Shown here: positions 61,001-64,000 of the stretch, one piece after another
How positions within the stretch are numbered: position 1 is the first letter of the stretch
Layout of the letters: each line of letters starts with the position of its first letter
Origin: Aegilops tauschii subsp. strangulata
Lineage: Eukaryota; Streptophyta; Magnoliopsida; Poales; Poaceae
NCBI RefSeq assembly: GCF_002575655.3
Contig: NC_053037.3
Location: 503,386,544 to 503,450,543, forward strand
Length of the DNA: 64,000 bases
Direction of reading: 5' to 3'
Translations under genes and position numbers: made by a program
Notes under the pieces: model-generated
The model's database searches: none
Seen by the model: the letters and a program-made list of their open reading frames with translations, nothing else
What the model was told of the DNA's origin: nothing

Positions 61001-61560
61001 ATATCAACGGCTACACATTCTACACCGAGGCCAAGGACATGAAGAGCGATGGTTATCAGAACTCCGGGGTAACGATGGAATCCTACACCGGTAACGACAA
61101 GGACAGTTACTACGGAAGGATCGAGGAGATCTGGGAGCTGAGCTATGCTGGAGAGAATGTCCCGATGTTCCGTGTCAGATGGGCCAAGAGCGTCCTAAAA
61201 GAAGACCGGTATTTCACCACCATGGTTATACCCGAAGCCAAATCCAAGACCGCAGGCGCAAACGTCACCGCGAAAAATGAGCCATGGGTACTGGCTTCCC
61301 AAGTGGACCAATGCTTCTTCATTACCGACCCGTCAAAGCCTAGTCGTGTTGTCGTGAGGAGAGGCAAAAGGAAGATCATCGGAATGGATGGAGTAGCCAA
61401 TGAGCAAGACTTCGACAAGTACGACGACCCGAGAATCGAACATGACGACGATGATGAAGTAGCAGCATACACCACAAGAAGAAGCAGGACCACCCTACCT
61501 AAAGGACGTCCGTTCCACAGAAGAACTCCATTTGCGAAAAAGAAGGCAAGAAGATTGTGA
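58048..61560 (+). CDS. Intact TNP2-type CACTA transposase, 1,170 codons
   Basis: The frame is open from 57949, but a CCGCAG acceptor ends at 58041 and ATG at 58048 is the first in the exon, so I take 58048. Residues 11-70 form the transposase-associated domain (CPCRRCK at 31-37). The TNP2 core follows with candidate catalytic D366 (STDGVNPFG), D596 (SLDVMHITKN) and E817 (MPFERMNG). A DUF4218-like region spans about 755-855, a DUF4216-like segment lies near 1012-1045 (DSYYGRIEEIWELSY), and the C-terminus is basic (KKKARRL). A GAT microsatellite encodes an aspartate run near 642-648. No stop or frameshift was seen. The enzyme would cut the element ends in the nucleus. Confidence 0.93.
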   Translation: MVRMMTEGIVNRFLRSAKAEMLQKNETEISCPCRRCKLKSLIADPESWQVRDHLLLRGFMDGYRWQGDEDDYEVIHGGRARNEEGQQDNHRGSGGREDEESPGDDHDGDAVHSHHVEDAGHDDEEDAGADDAGPSMGWVQDPHIQELLLKQTYNARAAAREKAKMDQLELDAVTPLYEGCRPEDTRLKVTLMALEMKVKHKMTDACFDENMSFWHERLPKGNKCPTSLEEAKKIVCPLDLPHVKYHVFMNNCIIYRDEHAESTICPVCGVTRYKKRKKAPRKVVWYFPITPRLQRYFADPKVAKLLRWHADREEKKREDDANDLEIDKKDKMLSHPKDASQWQALNFEDLEFGNDPRNIMLGASTDGVNPFGSQRSTHSTWPVFVWMYNLPRWLCMKRKYIHMSMLIKGPKQPGNDINLYLGLLKEELDTLWKTPANTWDAAEKEYFPMRAALLTMVHDYLGYGYLAGQVVHGFSGCVRCMDDTTYRQLDRDPRSSKTVFMGHRRWLRDDDLWRKRKDLFDGETEPRGRPRTRSGEEIDELLKNWKDCPLPGKKQKAPDPGKKRKAPEPLLKVWKTRSVFWDLPYWKIHHVPHSLDVMHITKNVCESLLGTLLNMPERTKDGPKARADLKSMGIRQELHAIYDDDDDDEAKQDKESRRKGKKAKKTGNDYPPACFTLSQEEIEQFFTYLVGVKLPYGYAGKIIRYLDLAKLKFSGMMSHDCHVLMTQILPVAIRGIMDAHVRETLFGLCNFFDVISRKSVVVRQLRRLLEEIVVILCELEMYFPPAFFDVMVHLLVHIVDDIIQLGPTFLHSMMPFERMNGVIKGYVRNMSRPEGSIARGFLTEECISYCTNYLGIENPVGLPVNRHLGRLAGWGHRESRREMHVDFEGRLADFERANLVALQHIDVVDPWVVEHKTFMKKTYNDRGQQRSDGDILKEHNSCFTRWFKQKLLSYPLHEDSSAEEQLIFALSQGAEHNLMTYEAYDINGYTFYTEAKDMKSDGYQNSGVTMESYTGNDKDSYYGRIEEIWELSYAGENVPMFRVRWAKSVLKEDRYFTTMVIPEAKSKTAGANVTAKNEPWVLASQVDQCFFITDPSKPSRVVVRRGKRKIIGMDGVANEQDFDKYDDPRIEHDDDDEVAAYTTRRSRTTLPKGRPFHRRTPFAKKKARRL

Positions 61561-61925
61561 ACAGATAGCTACCTAAGATCGATTGTATTTAAATCATAGC
61601 CTTCATTTCTCGATTGTATTTCATGGGCACTTTTTGAACTATCATGAATATTTTTAAATTTCATGGACACTCGATCTCGATCCCCCTCCATCTCGATCGC
61701 TAGCTATCCCACCTCGCCAGATCCGGTTCCCCTCGCCGCCGAGCACCCCCCGGTCCACCGGCCCCCCGCACCCCGCGCACCCTCCCCCGCTCCACCGGCA
61801 TTACTGTTTGATGATATTTTTTAAAAAAATTATTACTTTCTTATAAAAAAATATTACTGTTATGATTTAAACAAGTTTGAACATATTTAAAGACAAATAA
61901 ATATCAAACAGCATTTTAAATGCAT
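61561..61925. other. 3' region of the transposase gene, no other gene seen
   Basis: Contains a C-rich stretch (61680-61800) and an AT-rich stretch with T runs. No ORF or motif recognised. Confidence 0.45.
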
Positions 61926-61934
61926 AAAAAAAAT

Positions 61935-62007
61935 TGTGGAGCCTAGGAATCGAACCCAGGACCTCCTGGTGTGAGAACTGGCTGCTGACCAGTCAAGCTA
62001 GCAGAGG
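61935..62007 (-). ncRNA. tRNA-like sequence with Pol III A and B boxes (degenerate)
   Basis: On the minus strand TAGCTTGACTGG (61989-62000) fits an A box and GGTTCGATTCC (61946-61956) is a perfect B box, 32 bases apart as in tRNA genes. The T-arm pairs fully (CTGGG with CCTAG, one G-U pair) and a short D-stem (GCT/AGC) is present. The acceptor stem pairs at only two of seven positions and the anticodon arm is unclear, so this is not a working tRNA gene. Eight T residues follow on the minus strand (61926-61933), a Pol III terminator. It may be a SINE-type or tRNA-derived remnant, antisense to the CACTA genes. Confidence 0.5.
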
Positions 62008-62072
62008 GAACTTGGTGTGGATCAGGTAAGGTGGAAGATAACCTGTTGGCTCGAGCAAAAATAAAAAAAAAT

Positions 62073-62152
62073 ACTAATGGCGCACCAGGGTGAGGTGCCC
62101 CATTAGTATGGACGTACTTATGGCGCACGAGGGTGAGGTGCGCCATTAGTAT
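62073..62152. repeat. Internal block of subterminal-type repeats in the third CACTA
   Basis: Two palindromic pairs of ACTAATGGCGCACC and GTGCGCCATTAGT type sit between the transposase and the second gene, directly before the C-rich exon. Confidence 0.8.
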
Positions 62153-62154
62153 GG

Positions 62155-62490
62155 ATGTACCTATTGGATAACCTAGCCCCTCTCTCTCCCTCGCCGTCGC
62201 CCTCGATCCCCTTGCCCTCTCCTCTCCCGACGCCGCTGCCCCGCCGCCTCGACGCCGCCCCATCGTCCTCGTCTCCGCCCCGACGCCCCGACGCCGCGAC
62301 GCCGCCCTCTCCTCTCCCGACGCCGCCGCCCCGCCGCCCCGTCGTCCTCGTCTCCTCGGCGCCGCTCTCCTCGTCTCCTCGGAGCACCACCACCACCCAG
62401 ACCTCGTCGCCTCCCGGACCTCGTCGCACCACCACCAACATCCACAGCGTCGACGTCTTCGTCCCCGACGATGCCCCCGTCTTCTACGCC
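62155..62490 (+). other. Probable first exon of the second gene of the third CACTA
   Basis: C-rich sequence with CGCCGCC runs, like the leader of the second gene in the first CACTA. An open frame (62155-62571) runs into a GT donor context (CGCAGGTACC near 62493). If translated it would be Pro/Ser/Arg-rich low complexity; the in-frame segment HSVDVFVPDDAPVFYARR is the least repetitive part. Coding status is uncertain. Confidence 0.35.
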
Positions 62491-62569
62491 CGCAGGTACC
62501 CCATCCAAATCACCCCTGCCTCCATTTCCCACCTCTCCCTCTCTGCTCCTAATACAACAATCTGTCTCT

Positions 62570-64000
62570 GAACTTCGCTTTTGGACTCCTGAGTACATTT
62601 TGTTTGGGAACTGCATACTATGTTTGATTTAAAACCATGCTATTGTAGAGTGAAAGAGTGCGTACATGTGCTATTGTAGTACAGAAACAGAGTTGTGTTA
62701 GATTCATGAAGGATTGTTTTATATAAAACCATGATTTTGCTATATCATCAGCTGTATGACAGTACTATTTTTCAGTTCCCTGTGTGTTGCTTCAGTATCT
62801 CTTTTCCTACCTGAATTTTCTTCTGAATGCAAGATGATCCTAAATGTGCTGCTGGTTTTATGACTGTAGCTGCTATGCTCTGGTTTTGTTTCAACGACGT
62901 GCTCTCGCTGTGTATGTAGAGTATCCCTGACATCACTTTTTTGCATTCTGATTATATCTAGTACTGCTCCCCTCATTCTTAGACTACCTTATGAGATCAG
63001 ATATCATCAAAGCTAGACAGTAAACATTAGATGTAAATTGGCATGCCATCAATGCCAGATAACACTGACCCTTTCCCTCCCTTTCTTGATTTAGATATAG
63101 GCTATCAAGACTTAATTCCTTCCAAATGAGATGGCATATTGCAAATTTTTCCTACAAGCAGTATCACTAAACTATCACTTTAGAACCAGAGCATGCCTTG
63201 TGCACCCAATTTTATCTTTCCCAACGAGATGTTTCTCATTACCAACTATCATGTGAAATTTGAAAAGTTACACTATACTGCAGTCAAATATTCAGCAAAC
63301 GAGTCCATCAAACAAAGATCCTCTAGTAGAAGAAACTCTTCTTTTTCTATCAGTACTAAGCTACTGTTCATGTAAGTAAAACCAGCATACTACTGTTCAG
63401 TTGTGTAATTGCATATGTATCGAAGCACTAGGGGGTAAACCAAGAAGGTAGATAGCACAAAATTCTTCACTAGGACAGTGACAACAGTGACTTTCTGTTA
63501 TCCCTACTGTTCCCTTGGTAAAACGTATAGGATGTACTTCTCACGATCAGGACTGCAGCTAAGATGAACATGCAATCTCTCTTTTCTTTTAATTTTCAGA
63601 ACATTTACAGTCTTGCTCACTACTCTGATTCTTCTTTATCAGTGGATGCAAAGTCAAAAACAAGAGTTTTTAGGACTTCATGTTTTGAAACCAGTTAAAT
63701 CATATAGTTTCTGTTATTTTTTCTCATGCTCCTGTTCTCTGAACATATTAGCTGGAAGCATCACATAGTTTGTTAGCTTTTTACAGACAAGTGTGCTTTG
63801 ATTTTTGTTTAAGATTGCAGCTATCTTCATGTTGTTTGTTCCATAAATATTCTTATATACCATCAAAATAACTTCTGTTAATTATGTTCAGTACTGATGA
63901 ATTTTTCATTGACTATTTTGAACACTGTCATTCTCAAGTTAAGTTTGTACTCTGTAACCTCATAACCTCATAAAGAGCAATATATTTGTTTGGTTGTCTT
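62570..64000. other. AT-rich intron-like sequence to the window end
   Basis: No ORF, repeat end or domain recognised. It probably belongs to a long intron of the second CACTA gene, by analogy with the first CACTA. A possible acceptor (TTTTCAG) occurs near 63600. Confidence 0.35.

Larger units (their letters stand above)
56986..64000 (+). mobile_element. Third CACTA transposon with an intact transposase, right end outside the window
   Basis: Starts CACTACTAGAAAAAGGGC after CCC (56983-56985), the expected target copy. The left block of TAATGGCGCACC-type palindromes (57020-57568), the TNP2 gene (58048-61560), an internal block of the same repeats (62073-62152) and a C-rich exon of a second gene (62155-62490) follow. 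This is the same order as in the first CACTA at 19923. The right terminus is not in the window. The intact transposase makes this the best candidate for a still functional element here. Confidence 0.85.

Noticed and set aside
61935..62007. Functional tRNA gene
   Set aside because: Acceptor stem does not pair and the anticodon arm is unclear; kept only as a tRNA-like Pol III sequence.

Overview
The window looks like intergenic DNA of a large grass genome, most likely Triticeae (wheat, Aegilops or barley relatives). It is dominated by nested Ty3/gypsy LTR retrotransposons with very long LTRs (about 3.2 to 4.3 kb) and by CACTA (En/Spm) DNA transposons. Smaller pieces include two MITE-like elements and an RNase H remnant. 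Only one non-repeat-like multi-exon gene is visible, and it is interrupted twice. No rRNA, functional tRNA or CRISPR array was found. Family names are not assigned because no repeat library could be searched.

Layout. 1-8678: a minus-strand Ty3/gypsy element cut by the left window edge. It has damaged integrase, RT-RNase H and gag, an extra ORF between primer-binding site and gag, and a 3.9-kb LTR. 8679-16620: diverged low-copy DNA with three related promoter-like modules, a Stowaway-like MITE, an RNase H remnant, a purine-rich tract and a hAT-like MITE. 16628-32646: exons of a plus-strand gene, with duplicated exon modules and a Transposase_24-like segment. A 10.8-kb CACTA element (19923-30766, TSD CAT) sits in one intron. 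The last visible exon is cut at 32646 by a gag-only LTR element called X here (32647 to beyond 55902, minus strand).

Element X carries later insertions. A complete 12.0-kb non-autonomous element (35100-47099, TSD GCTGG) lies in its left LTR. A 4.0-kb solo LTR (50233-54248) splits its gag. Its right LTR is broken at 55903 by another LTR-like sequence, itself broken by a CACTA (56428), which is broken by a further CACTA (56986 to the window end). That last element has an uninterrupted 1,170-codon TNP2 transposase.

The most interesting observation is a shared accessory ORF family. One copy lies upstream of gag in the coding element at the left edge, and two homologous copies are the only sense ORFs in the non-autonomous 35100-47099 element. 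All three show a helix-strand-strand-strand-helix layout like a double-stranded-RNA-binding domain, but without the usual lysine-rich RNA contact motif, followed by a conserved helical tail. The LTRs of the two elements share modules and minisatellites, so they look like a coding partner and its derivative. Other points of note are a gag with an array of zinc knuckles, a CACTA second gene ending in a Ulp1-like (C48) protease, palindromic repeat blocks abutting the promoters of both CACTA genes, and a tRNA-like Pol III box pair antisense to the intact transposase gene.
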